Notes: generated from the sequence alone by a model not told the origin. Positions 42,938-51,078 are shown, counted from the first letter of the stretch. The stretch: 64,000 bases of DNA from Verrucomicrobiaceae bacterium UBA1938 (GCA_002336895.1 DDFC01000032.1:248001-312000); one strand, 5' to 3'. A program made the numbers and translations.

Positions 42938-42963
42938 ATATAGGCTATGTAACCCTATATAGG
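42938..42963. promoter_or_regulatory. Operator-like motif A (ATATAGG...CCTATATAGG) upstream of the Ubl operon
   Basis: ATATAGG at 42938-42944 and 42957-42963 spaced 19 bp, the second inside the perfect palindrome CCTATATAGG (42954-42963). It is 87 bp before the Ubl gene start and nearly the same as the motif before the ATPase operon at 43483-43517 (ATAGG repeats at the same spacing, AA-CCTATATAGG core). Confidence 0.65.
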
Positions 42964-43480
42964 AAACAATGGCTGTGCTGGGCCCGTTCTAAACGAACTG
43001 CTGGGCCTCATTTCTTTACGCATCCCCACAATGAGGTGATAACCTCCTCTCTCAAACAGCACAAACAATCATCAACCAAGCCTCTCAAGCAGCTCTCAAC
43101 CATCTGAGTCATTGTCTACCCCGAAACCCGTCTCGATGAAGTTTCGCCCACTGTTATCTCCTACAGGCCCATCTCAAAATATGTCCTTACCTCGCTGTTG
43201 AAATCAATTGGTGCGGCTGTCGCGTCCCAGGCCGGGCCATCGTCCATCCTCCTCAGGGCCCTGCCTCCCCTCTACGAGTGCGTCCAGAGCCGTTATTCCA
43301 GCCCTGCAGCGCCGCCGAGCCGGGGTCGTCGGTAAACCAGCGCCATTTCCGGCATTTTCCCATATTCTGCCAGATCTCCCACTGCACGAGTTGCACGGAC
43401 GACGGCAAAACAACGTCGCCAAGGATCGTTGTGGATCACCCTCGGCCCGCTCGCAAGCCGCCTCATACGAAGAGGTTCGC
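42964..43480. other. Non-coding stretch between the divergent operons
   Basis: 517 bp with no convincing gene on either strand. It includes an inverted repeat GTTC-TAAAC-GAAC inside GGCCC...GGGCC (about 42980-43010), and a CG-rich half. Such length between two operator copies leaves room for two promoters or a small RNA. Confidence 0.45.
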
Positions 43481-43482
43481 TC

Positions 43483-43517
43483 ATAGGGCTACATAGGGTT
43501 CGCAATCCTATATAGGG
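43483..43517. promoter_or_regulatory. Operator-like motif B upstream of the ATPase-kinase-regulator operon
   Basis: ATAGGG occurs at 43483, 43493 and 43512 (10-bp and 19-bp spacing), and CCTATATAGG at 43507-43516, the same palindrome as motif A. It is 52 bp before the ATPase start, so it overlaps or abuts the promoter. The direct-repeat spacing of 10 bp suits an OmpR/PhoB-type regulator such as the one encoded in this operon. Confidence 0.65.
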
Positions 43518-43568
43518 TAAACCCGTTTATTCGGCGACAATAGGCGCGTCCCAGGATATAATCCAGCC

Positions 43569-45458
43569 ATGACACAACTTGCGAGCACCCACCGCATCAA
43601 ACGAATCGAAGTCACAGGAGGTTTCCTGATCGGACTCAACCTTGAGTTCGATGCAGGACTCAACTGCTTGATTGGCCCTCGTGGAACAGGAAAAAGCACG
43701 GTTCTTGAGTTGCTTCGATATGCCCTTGGAATTATGCCCGGACGCGAGGGTGACCCCCTACGCCGCCGCATCCAGTCGATAATCGACAGCAACCTCGACG
43801 GAGGCCGAATCGAAGTCACGATCGAAACGAAGGAGGGATTGACATATGTTGTGAGCCGGGCGTCTGGTGAAGACCCTGTCTTGTTGGATGATGAACACAA
43901 ACCCGTGCAGGGCTCTGTCAAGATCCAGCAGCTATTTTCGGCTGACATCTACAGCCAGAACCAGATCGAGAACATTGCTGAAACTCCCCATTACCAACTC
44001 GATCTCATCGACCGCTTTGAGGAGGAAAATCTCCAGCAAAATCGCCTACGTATCGAAGGCACAATGCGAGAGTTGAAGGCGAACGCAACGCAGATCAGCC
44101 CACTATTCATCGAAAAAGAGGGAATCGACACTGCGCTGATGCAGCTTGATCTTATAAAGGAAAAACTGAAGGCCTATACTGTCACTGAGGGACAGGATGC
44201 AGATGCCATAAATAAGGCGCACGCTGTCAAGGCGCTCCGCGACCGAGAGACAAAAGCTGTTCGTCACGCTACCGAGGCACTCCAATCTCAATCGGATCAA
44301 ATCCGAGCACTGATGGGCCGCGTCGAAGCAAAAACGGCAGGAGTTTTCTCCGAAGACATACTTTCGGGGCCAAATGGTAAATCGCTTACAGACCAAGTCG
44401 CAAAAATTCGCTCAGCGGTCCAACAGTCAGAAGCGGCGCTTAGGAATGCGTCAATGCTGCTCGATGAAGCGGCAGGTGAACTATTGTCGTTCACCAGCGT
44501 TCTTGATCAAGCGCATGTTCCTCAGGAATTAGCGTTCCGCACTCTCATTGAAAAGCAGCAGCAGAGCCAAGCGAAGTCGACAGAGCGCGCAAAATTGGAG
44601 AAACAGCAAAACGATTTGCTATTCAAAAAGGCCCGGCTGGATGAGATCGTAGTGGCACTCAAAATTCTACACGAACAACGAGACGAACTCCTCGCGCGTT
44701 TATCTGATGAACGCGATTGTCGCTTTGCATTGCGCAGTCAGGTTGGGGGAAAGTTGAATGAACGGCTAATGCCACACATTAAAGTCTCCGTCGAGCAAAA
44801 CGCCGACCAGCAAGTGTATCGCGATTTCCTTGAGCAAAATCTCAAAGGAGCTGGAATTCAGCAGAGGAAAGTGGCTGCTTTGATTTCTGCTGCAATTTCC
44901 CCAGAAGAGCTGGGCGGCCTTGTGAAGGAACAAGACGCCTCTACCCTCGCAAAGCGTGGCGGCATCAATCCCCAACAGGCGGCATCCGTTCTGAGAGCGC
45001 TCGGGAACGCTGAGTGTCTTATGAATCTTCAAGTTCTCGACATGGAGGATTTGCCGAACATCGAGTTGTGCGACAATGGCATCTACAAGAGTTCCACGGA
45101 ACTATCCACGGGTCAGAAATGCACAGCCATCTTGCCTATTCTAATGTTCGAACGTGCGAACCCATTATTGATCGACCAACCCGAAGACAACCTCGATAAC
45201 CGCTTTGTTTTTGAAGCAATTGTCGCTAGCGTGAACGCCGCCAAAGAGACACGCCAGCTCATCTTCGTCACCCACAATCCGAACATTCCCGTTCTCGGCG
45301 ACGCAGAAAAAGTAGTGGTGATGCAGTCTGACGGACGCACCGGCAGAATAAAAGTTATTGGTGACGTGGATTCGTGTCGTCAAGATGTTGTTGATCTTCT
45401 TGAAGGTGGGGCGGAGGCTTTTCGCAAGCGTAGTGAGAAATACGGAGTGCCAAGCTAA
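43569..45458 (+). CDS. SMC/RecF-like ABC ATPase (629 aa)
   Basis: Walker A GPRGTGKST at residues 36-44, preceded by IKRIEVTGGFLIGLNLEFDAGLN as in RecF-like ATPases; a long helical/coiled-coil middle (residues about 150-460); then the ABC signature ELSTGQK (about 515) and Walker B NPLLIDQPEDNLD (about 535), with a His switch in IFVTHNPNIPVLGDAEKVVVM. Proteins of this form often sense DNA ends or replication intermediates in defence and repair systems. First of three coupled genes: the next ATG overlaps its stop (TAATG). Likely controlled by motif B. Confidence 0.85.
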   Translation: MTQLASTHRIKRIEVTGGFLIGLNLEFDAGLNCLIGPRGTGKSTVLELLRYALGIMPGREGDPLRRRIQSIIDSNLDGGRIEVTIETKEGLTYVVSRASGEDPVLLDDEHKPVQGSVKIQQLFSADIYSQNQIENIAETPHYQLDLIDRFEEENLQQNRLRIEGTMRELKANATQISPLFIEKEGIDTALMQLDLIKEKLKAYTVTEGQDADAINKAHAVKALRDRETKAVRHATEALQSQSDQIRALMGRVEAKTAGVFSEDILSGPNGKSLTDQVAKIRSAVQQSEAALRNASMLLDEAAGELLSFTSVLDQAHVPQELAFRTLIEKQQQSQAKSTERAKLEKQQNDLLFKKARLDEIVVALKILHEQRDELLARLSDERDCRFALRSQVGGKLNERLMPHIKVSVEQNADQQVYRDFLEQNLKGAGIQQRKVAALISAAISPEELGGLVKEQDASTLAKRGGINPQQAASVLRALGNAECLMNLQVLDMEDLPNIELCDNGIYKSSTELSTGQKCTAILPILMFERANPLLIDQPEDNLDNRFVFEAIVASVNAAKETRQLIFVTHNPNIPVLGDAEKVVVMQSDGRTGRIKVIGDVDSCRQDVVDLLEGGAEAFRKRSEKYGVPS

Positions 45459-46546
45459 TGAAACCATCTGAAATGCCTGATACTGAAGAAGCACTTTCCT
45501 GGCGTGACAGAAGGCGGCAGGCCGAGAGCGATACACAACATATCTCAGAGCACCCTGAGAACGAGCGTTGCGCCGCGAGAATTCGGAAATCTGCCTGCGA
45601 TCAAAAATGGGAAATCCGCAAGGTGATTGCCGAGGGGTTGGCAATTTATCCTGAAGCACTGTCGCGCGAGCTGGGCACCGTTCTTGCCATGGATAGCAAT
45701 GCCATGGTTCGTGCTGCAGCGCATCGCTCAATCACGCGCCGTAGTCCCGCCTCTGCTCTTTCCTCCTCGCATTCAAGCATAATCCAAAACGAGTTAGAAC
45801 GAATCGAACGTAAATTCGGAATCGAAGCACGTCAAGAGGCATTCCGGCTGGCGGAGCGAACAGCTTTCCTGCATATCCGCACTGCGGCCCATGACATTAA
45901 AAACATCCTCACGCATTTCAATGTTGATACTCTGCAGTTGCTAAAACTGCGGCCAGATCAGGCAACGGAATCGCGTTTGCACAGACTCGACAAGGGCCGT
46001 GAGTATTTGATCAGGCTGGTCGGCATGATGGAGGCTTACTCCCGCGATTTAGACATGAAATTTCAGAACGAGGATTTAGTTGGGCTTGTAAATGAGTCAG
46101 TTCAAGCCGCTCGTGAACAAGTGCTAATCGAGGGGAAGATATCTTCACCGGTCGAGTGCGTAGTGTCGGGTTCCTCTTCCATAATTGTCACTATATCGCG
46201 GTTTCACTTCTCGATGGTATTGACAAATCTCATCAAAAATGCCATTCAGTCTCATGCCATTTCTGAAAGGGAGCTTCGGGCCGGTCGAGTGGATGTGACA
46301 TTGAGCAAATCAGAAGCGGGCATACGGATTTCCATAACCGATACAGGCAAGGGCATATCTACCAAAGACCTCCAGAGACTTCTCGACTTCGTCCCAGGCA
46401 ACTCGTCCAAACCCGGCGGGATGGGCTATGGTTTGCCGATCTGCAGGAAATACACCGAGGCGCACGGCGGTTCGTTTACAATGCAGTCCGAGGAGAACAA
46501 AGGAACTGAAGTGGTGATCGTACTACCGGAAATTCAACCTTCTTAG
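45458..46546 (+). CDS. Cytosolic histidine kinase with HEAT-like repeats (362 aa)
   Basis: Residues 20-100 are a HEAT-like helical repeat region (ERCAARIRKSACDQKWEIRKVIAEGLAIYP...MDSNAMVRAAAHRSITRR), a protein-binding or nucleic-acid-binding module. The kinase core: His145 in TAAHDIKNILTHFN, N-box VLTNLIKNAIQSHA, G1 ITDTGKGIS, G2 GMGYGLPICRKYTEAHGG. No transmembrane or PAS domain, so it probably reads a cytosolic state, plausibly of the SMC-like ATPase just upstream. It is coupled to the ATPase (TAATG) and lies one base before the response regulator gene. Confidence 0.87.
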   Translation: MKPSEMPDTEEALSWRDRRRQAESDTQHISEHPENERCAARIRKSACDQKWEIRKVIAEGLAIYPEALSRELGTVLAMDSNAMVRAAAHRSITRRSPASALSSSHSSIIQNELERIERKFGIEARQEAFRLAERTAFLHIRTAAHDIKNILTHFNVDTLQLLKLRPDQATESRLHRLDKGREYLIRLVGMMEAYSRDLDMKFQNEDLVGLVNESVQAAREQVLIEGKISSPVECVVSGSSSIIVTISRFHFSMVLTNLIKNAIQSHAISERELRAGRVDVTLSKSEAGIRISITDTGKGISTKDLQRLLDFVPGNSSKPGGMGYGLPICRKYTEAHGGSFTMQSEENKGTEVVIVLPEIQPS

Positions 46547-46547
46547 C

Positions 46548-47540
46548 ATGAGCACACCACACGTTCTTATTGTCGATGACCAGAGCCAAGTTCGAGCCGA
46601 AGTTAAAGAACGGATTGAATCACTCGGCTACGTAGCAGACGAGGCCACCTGCCAGGAAGAGGCACTTGTTAAGGTCCATAGTATTCAATACGACTGTGTT
46701 CTATTGGACTTAAACATTCCGGTCAAAATAGAGGGCGTTTCCATGATTGAACATGGTAGAAATGCATTAGAGAGAATCGTTTCAATGGCTGGCGCGCCAC
46801 CCGTGATTGTGATTACATCCTATGGCCTGGATGGTCACAAGCTGGCCGTGGAAATGATGGAGATTGGTGCAAAATCATTCGTAGCCAAACCTTTTGACGG
46901 GGGGCATCTAGAGAAGAAAATTAAATTGATTCTCGGGGCCAATAGGAACACCTCTTTCACACAACCCGACCTTTTAAGGCCTTTTGAAGGAGGTGTGCTC
47001 TTGCTTGACGACGTTGGAATTATGCTATCTGGAACCCTTGTCGGAGGCGTAAGAGCAGGATCGATGATTCGAAGCGTTGTTGGAATTCTTTCAGTAAAGA
47101 AGAGCGACAAGTATCGCAAACATTCCGCTCAGTCGCTCGCTTCTGCGATCAGCAATTCTACCAATCCTCAATCAATAACTGCAGCAATTAAAGAGTTCCG
47201 AGATCTGTGCGCTGAAAAGCTTCGCCAAGCTGGCATCAATTGTCCGAAGGACGCCGTAATTGGGACAATGAGGGGCGGAGGCTATCAACTTCGCGACTGG
47301 ATCGAGGTCCGCTCGGGATCCGGCAGAAACCTCTCTGAAGATGTTGACCAAGACTGCGATCATGTAGCGCGCGCATTTGGCCGAGAAAAGAGGCTGACGC
47401 TAAAACAGATAATCGCCACTGTCCAACTCCCTGCGGTCCAGGTGCGGACAGCGGTTCAGATACTTGAGAAGCGTGGTAGAATCAAAAACGCAGGTGGTGG
47501 AGGTGTCACAACTACTTATGAGCTGATAATTGGGCCGTAG
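46548..47540 (+). CDS. Response regulator with OmpR-like and second winged-HTH domains (330 aa)
   Basis: Receiver domain residues 1-130: Asp10-Asp11 in IVDDQ, phospho-acceptor Asp54 in VLLDLN, VITSYG and AKPF. After about residue 140 comes an OmpR/PhoB-like effector domain (EFRDLCAEKLRQAGINCPKDAVIGTMRGGGYQLRDW, with the wing VIGTMRGGGYQL). A separate winged HTH follows at about 278-325 (LTLKQIIATVQLPAVQVRTAVQILEKRGRI). Two DNA-binding domains in one regulator is unusual and could let it bridge two operators, such as those before this operon and the Ubl operon. Confidence 0.83.
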   Translation: MSTPHVLIVDDQSQVRAEVKERIESLGYVADEATCQEEALVKVHSIQYDCVLLDLNIPVKIEGVSMIEHGRNALERIVSMAGAPPVIVITSYGLDGHKLAVEMMEIGAKSFVAKPFDGGHLEKKIKLILGANRNTSFTQPDLLRPFEGGVLLLDDVGIMLSGTLVGGVRAGSMIRSVVGILSVKKSDKYRKHSAQSLASAISNSTNPQSITAAIKEFRDLCAEKLRQAGINCPKDAVIGTMRGGGYQLRDWIEVRSGSGRNLSEDVDQDCDHVARAFGREKRLTLKQIIATVQLPAVQVRTAVQILEKRGRIKNAGGGGVTTTYELIIGP

Positions 47541-47677
47541 CGCCATGCAGCGCGCGCCGTAGGGCACAGCCCCTGATTTCGCTCCTGAGGCGCGTAAAGT
47601 GCTCACGGAATGGATCAAAGATTTGATTATGGAGGAATATCGTTCTGCAGCGCCATAATGCCTACGCTGCTCATTTT

Positions 47678-47908
47678 TCAAGCTGCAGAGCACTCGAAAG
47701 GGGACTGCAAATAGCGCACGGCATCCATTTCCCGGTCAAAGAAGCCAGTCCTTGATCCATTGGCGTCCTGAACCCAGTAGAGGCCGTAAAACTCAAGGAT
47801 TTCAGCATCTGCGTCACAAAGCATCACAGACGCCACAGGACGAAGAGGAGAAGAATGGCCAGAGAGTGAAGCCCTTGAACGAGCTGCATCGAGATCATTG
47901 TTAAACAT
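47678..47908 (-). CDS. Small protein (76 aa) paralogous to the next gene
   Basis: 76 aa with a C-terminal GSRTGFFDREMDAVRYLQ motif that resembles SLGFFADLDEAVRFIE in the 95-aa protein upstream, and both share a yWVqd-type strand before it. A small beta-alpha domain, function unknown. 3'-terminal gene of a minus-strand group leading from the zinc-finger protein. Confidence 0.5.
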   Translation of the reverse strand: MFNNDLDAARSRASLSGHSSPLRPVASVMLCDADAEILEFYGLYWVQDANGSRTGFFDREMDAVRYLQSPFECSAA

Positions 47909-47971
47909 CTCGGACCGTCATTAAAAAGTGGTTCCTTGTGCCTCTATTCAAGCTGGACCGTTTTTAAAAAA

Positions 47972-48259
47972 TTATAAATCTAGTGGAATGTGTTGACCAT
48001 TCGCCATTGTTCCACTCGCCTCAATAAACCGGACTGCTTCATCGAGATCAGCAAAGAACCCCAGAGACCCCAGAGTTGTGACGATCCAATGAACCCCGAA
48101 GAAATCCATGATCAGGGCATTGTTGAGTTGCTGAACTGGTCTTGAGAGTAGCAGCAGTGAGCGTTTATTGATCAGAGGCCGAGTGACGTTTCCATTAAGA
48201 TCCTGCTGCGCTAAAAGAATTCGTTCTTGAAAGTGGTGAATGGGGAGAGGGAGGGTCAT
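47972..48259 (-). CDS. Small protein (95 aa) paralogous to the downstream gene
   Basis: 95 aa ending NALIMDFFGVHWIVTTLGSLGFFADLDEAVRFIEASG, similar in the last 35 residues to the 76-aa protein downstream. Its ATG overlaps the stop of the preceding gene (48256-48259). Likely a small element-specific domain; no known family. Confidence 0.6.
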   Translation of the reverse strand: MTLPLPIHHFQERILLAQQDLNGNVTRPLINKRSLLLLSRPVQQLNNALIMDFFGVHWIVTTLGSLGFFADLDEAVRFIEASGTMANGQHIPLDL

Positions 48260-48765
48260 GGCTTCTCAACCTCCTTCTCCCACTCCTCGAAAAATCCGGG
48301 TGTCGCATTCTTGAAATTGGCATCACTTCGAAAAAACGCCTCCATCTCCTCTTGGGAATATTTGTTCTCTTGCCCTGTGTATTGCTCCGCTAGTGAATGA
48401 AAAGCCCTTGAGTGATATTTATTTGCCCAGGTTCCGAAATCCATCATCGACAGACTCGAAAAGAATTTGGCTCTCAACCACGGAATTTTGCAGTCCTCAC
48501 ACAAGCGATAGCTGACGCACTCGCCCTGATTGAAGTAAATAGCTTTTCTCGTTATTGGCTTTGCTTTGCAGACCTCACACATGCCGGCCAAACATGAGGC
48601 TCTAGCATAAAGCTCCTCGAAATAATCTTTCTCGTATGGGTCTAAATCTTTCCGTCTTTTAACCACTTTATTTTCATACAGCCACGTGGCGTATGAGGGA
48701 TCGTTGAAGAAGACCCACTCAAACGTCCTCCCCTTGTGCTTCCCGAATTCAATTTCGCAGTACAT
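48256..48765 (-). CDS. Zinc-binding protein with exonuclease-X C-terminal-like start (169 aa)
   Basis: MYCEIEFGKHKGRTFEWVFFNDPSYATWLYEN at the start is the small domain found at the C-terminus of exonuclease X-like proteins (FGKhKGktfxev...YxxWL). A four-Cys zinc-knuckle follows (CLAGMCEVCKAKPI...CVSYRLCEDC, about residues 58-92). The rest is helical. No exonuclease core is seen, so it may bind DNA or partner nucleases. Coupled to the 95-aa gene. Confidence 0.7.
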   Translation of the reverse strand: MYCEIEFGKHKGRTFEWVFFNDPSYATWLYENKVVKRRKDLDPYEKDYFEELYARASCLAGMCEVCKAKPITRKAIYFNQGECVSYRLCEDCKIPWLRAKFFSSLSMMDFGTWANKYHSRAFHSLAEQYTGQENKYSQEEMEAFFRSDANFKNATPGFFEEWEKEVEKP

Positions 48766-48821
48766 TTGTTTCTTGGTTCGTCATAATTATTGGTTTCTGT
48801 TCTTTTGGTGTATGCACTACT

Positions 48822-48850
48822 GCAGCAACGGTTAAGAAAACCGTTGCTGC
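48822..48850. repeat. Perfect 12-bp inverted repeat GCAGCAACGGTT/AACCGTTGCTGC
   Basis: Arms 48822-48833 and 48839-48850 with a 5-nt loop, between the RepA-like gene and the zinc-finger protein gene. Same GCAGCA/TGCTGC ends as the repeats at 20540 and 20596. Confidence 0.65.
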
Positions 48851-48861
48851 TGCACTACATC

Positions 48862-50073
48862 CTACACCTCGCTGAATGCAGCAGAGGTGTTTTGCCGCTG
48901 CTGCACTACTTTTTCGGGATTGGATACCTTTGACTGATTGAGTGCAGCAATGGGCTTTTGCTGCTGCTGCACTTCCTTGTCCTGATTGCTCTGGGGTGGC
49001 TTGATGTCTTTAACGTCTATGGACTTTGGTTCAGGTGTGACTTTCCATTTTCCATTCTCTAACTTTTTCACCTTCCCACTGTCTTCTAGAATTTTCTTTT
49101 TTACCGAGAACGTCCTTTCCTTCATTTTGTGATCCTCAATACACCTATCTTTCCATTCGCTGTTGGTTAATTCCTCGTCACCAAGAGTTTCCAAAAGCAT
49201 CTCGGTTGTGAATTGTTCGACACGTTGGCCAGGCACTTTCAGCTTTCTTGGATCGTATTTCGTTGTCGGCATCATGAATGGATATTCCCAGCTCACGCAA
49301 AACGGCGCTATTGGCTTGTGATTTCGCAACGTGACATCAACTGTGAAAACACCCTCTGTTTCATGCTTGGTGATGATCATGATCGCATCAGGGGAACGCG
49401 CAAATACACCCGAACCAGAAATGCGGTCCATGGACTCTTTTCCTGCCTGCCCACCTTTTGAGAAGTGATGCCCAACAACTATGGCTGCCCCAGTAGCCAC
49501 AGCCAGCTTATCCAGGTCATTCATCAATGAGTTAATATCACCAGCTGAATTCTCATCACGATAACCCAGCAATTTGTAGATGGGGTCAATGATAATGAGG
49601 CTGTATCCCTTTCCTTTTAATTTCATTTCCAGCTCCGGCATCAAATCAGAGATGTCCCCAGCTTTTCCTCGGAGATTCCATATATGCAGGTTTTCAAGGT
49701 CTAACTTATGCTTCAATAAATCTTTGCCTTCTTTGATGTCCTCTAAACGTGATCGGAAGTGTTCCCGTTGTATTTCCAGGTCGATATATAGAACTTTTCC
49801 AATCTCAGTTCTGAACCCCCACCAAGATTGGCCGCTTGCCACACTCACTGCCATGTCCATCAGAGCATAGGTCTTATTTGTTTTCGACGCGCCACCGTAA
49901 ACCATCGTTGATCCGGCACTCAGCACCCCATGAATCACTGGCCTGGGGAGTGGCATCTCAGTAGCCAACAACTCAGAGGCTTTGATGATTGGCGGCAGCT
50001 TATTGGGAGAGTCGGGATCAGCCGGTATTGAAACCGGCTGCCCAAGGTGCTTGCTTGGCTTGATAACGCTCAT
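48862..50073 (-). CDS. RepA-like hexameric helicase/ATPase (AAA_25 type)
   Basis: 403 aa RecA-fold ATPase: Walker A-like VYGGASKTNKTYALM (residues about 60-75), ILYIDLEI, Walker B LIIIDPIYKLLGYRDENSAGDINSLMNDL (about 150-180) and VVGHHFSKG. This is the family of RSF1010 RepA-like and phage-type replicative helicases with an N-terminal ATPase core. From about 300 the C-terminal part is Gln-rich with a possible helix-turn-helix. It pairs with the CHC2 zinc-finger gene, whose stop it overlaps, so the two act as the element's helicase and primase-like loader. Inverted repeats lie in its 3' region. Confidence 0.85.
   Translation of the reverse strand: MSVIKPSKHLGQPVSIPADPDSPNKLPPIIKASELLATEMPLPRPVIHGVLSAGSTMVYGGASKTNKTYALMDMAVSVASGQSWWGFRTEIGKVLYIDLEIQREHFRSRLEDIKEGKDLLKHKLDLENLHIWNLRGKAGDISDLMPELEMKLKGKGYSLIIIDPIYKLLGYRDENSAGDINSLMNDLDKLAVATGAAIVVGHHFSKGGQAGKESMDRISGSGVFARSPDAIMIITKHETEGVFTVDVTLRNHKPIAPFCVSWEYPFMMPTTKYDPRKLKVPGQRVEQFTTEMLLETLGDEELTNSEWKDRCIEDHKMKERTFSVKKKILEDSGKVKKLENGKWKVTPEPKSIDVKDIKPPQSNQDKEVQQQQKPIAALNQSKVSNPEKVVQQRQNTSAAFSEV
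48877..48905. repeat. Inverted repeat TGCAGCAG...CTGCTGCA
   Basis: 8-bp arms 48877-48884 and 48898-48905, with AATGCAGCAG before and CACTAC-TTTTT after. Close relative of the repeat at 20596-20626. Inside the 3' coding end of the RepA-like gene. Confidence 0.6.
48941..48973. repeat. Inverted repeat AGTGCAGCA...TGCTGCACT
   Basis: 9-bp arms 48941-48949 and 48965-48973, third of the cluster with the same GCAGCA/TGCTGC core, also within the RepA-like gene end. Confidence 0.55.
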
Positions 50074-50489
50074 CGCACACCCTCCTCATCGCGTAAGATT
50101 TTGTGAGCCTGCTCATTCAGAGTCAGCACAGCGTCGTAAAAACCGACATCATGCTTCTTCATCAGGTAGGCATAAATATCACCCTTCCAATCGCAGCCGT
50201 AGCATCTGCCACCGCTATCGTTTGACCATATATAAAAATGGTATTGGTCGTCTTTATGGAAAGGGCACATGCATCTCAGCCGGCCTCCAGCTTCGATGAC
50301 TTTCTTTCCGTTGCGTCCAAGCAGCTTTGCGAAGGAAACGCTTTCCTTCAGCTCCTTGGCATCTATCTCGTATTTCGTTGACTCACTGCTTGTGGAAACC
50401 CTGGATTCGTTATCAGGGCTTTCACAAGAAGCGGTTAATTTTGACTGTTCTTTACTTTGGCATTCTTGCCGATTTGTTTTGGTTTCCAT
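50070..50489 (-). CDS. CHC2 zinc-finger protein (primase-like, zinc part only)
   Basis: 139 aa. A Ser/Gln-rich N-terminal 50 residues leads to a CHC2-type zinc ribbon: LRCMCPFHKDDQYHFYIWSNDSGGRCYGCDWKGDIYAYLMKKH (about 70-110), matching the DnaG/phage primase zinc domain. No TOPRIM core follows; in this element the D5 primase-helicase may supply the catalytic part. Stop overlaps the RepA-like start. Confidence 0.82.
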   Translation of the reverse strand: METKTNRQECQSKEQSKLTASCESPDNESRVSTSSESTKYEIDAKELKESVSFAKLLGRNGKKVIEAGGRLRCMCPFHKDDQYHFYIWSNDSGGRCYGCDWKGDIYAYLMKKHDVGFYDAVLTLNEQAHKILRDEEGVR

Positions 50490-50572
50490 AGTTCTAACGT
50501 TGCCCCTTGGGTTGAGACATGAGCGGGGACCTGTGCCAATGCCTTTATTGCGGTTTGAGTGTTGGTTTTCAT
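50435..50572 (-). CDS. Possible small protein (45 aa) before the CHC2 gene
   Basis: A 45-residue ATG frame (MKTNTQTAIKALAQVPAHVSTQGATLELWKPKQIGKN...) overlaps the start of the CHC2 gene by 55 bp. Protein-like composition; no other support. Confidence 0.3.
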   Translation of the reverse strand: MKTNTQTAIKALAQVPAHVSTQGATLELWKPKQIGKNAKVKNSQN

Positions 50573-50618
50573 AGTTTTTGGATTGCGTTGAGGTACCATT
50601 AAGGACAAAAAAAGAGGT

Positions 50619-51044
50619 TTAGTTAAGTGTGAGTGTCGAGGATAGTTGTGCAATGCGACCATCAAGAAGATAAATCTTCAGAAGATGGTCACCCTTGTCA
50701 CGGTTGATTTGAAAAGTTTTCAGATCTTGGGGAAGGATGCCAGCCAGACGCAGTTGTTTGGCTATCATGTTAAGGAATGATGCAGGGTATTCCTTCGACT
50801 CTTCCAAAACCTTATCTGTGCAGGTGTCGATTGCGTTGAGAATAAATGAATCCAGGGCACGGTCTTCAAGGTCCAGGGCCAGTCCGATCTTACGAGCTTG
50901 ATGTTCCCCCACTGTTCTGCTGCCACCCTGTAGCCCTGCAATTAACGAATGCGGAACTTTTGCCATGACTGCGAGCTCTCGGTTTGTGAGCCGAGCTTTC
51001 TCCCGCAATTCTGATAGTAGTTTTCCGAACGCAGCCTTATTCAT
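50619..51044 (-). CDS. XRE-family helix-turn-helix regulator
   Basis: 141 aa. Residues 5-57 are a Cro/C1-type helix-turn-helix: LLSELREKARLTNRELAVMAKVPHSLIAGLQGGSRTVGEHQARKIGLALDL. The C-terminal 80 residues are a helical oligomerisation or sensing part. Likely the repressor of the replication genes RepA-like and CHC2, which follow in the same direction. An inverted repeat suited to it lies just upstream of its start (51060-51078). Confidence 0.82.
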   Translation of the reverse strand: MNKAAFGKLLSELREKARLTNRELAVMAKVPHSLIAGLQGGSRTVGEHQARKIGLALDLEDRALDSFILNAIDTCTDKVLEESKEYPASFLNMIAKQLRLAGILPQDLKTFQINRDKGDHLLKIYLLDGRIAQLSSTLTLN

Positions 51045-51059
51045 TTACAATAGATCATT

Positions 51060-51078
51060 ATTGCACATAACTTGCAAT
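51060..51078. promoter_or_regulatory. Operator-like inverted repeat for the XRE regulator
   Basis: ATTGCA (51060-51065), 7-bp gap, TGCAAT (51073-51078), 16 bp upstream of the XRE start codon. A second pair ATAACTT/AAGTTAT spans 51068-51106. Typical for autoregulation by a Cro/C1-type protein. Confidence 0.5.

Noticed and set aside
43204..43505. Several short frames on both strands between the divergent operons
   Set aside because: High GC with mirrored reading frames and no protein-like composition; treated as non-coding.
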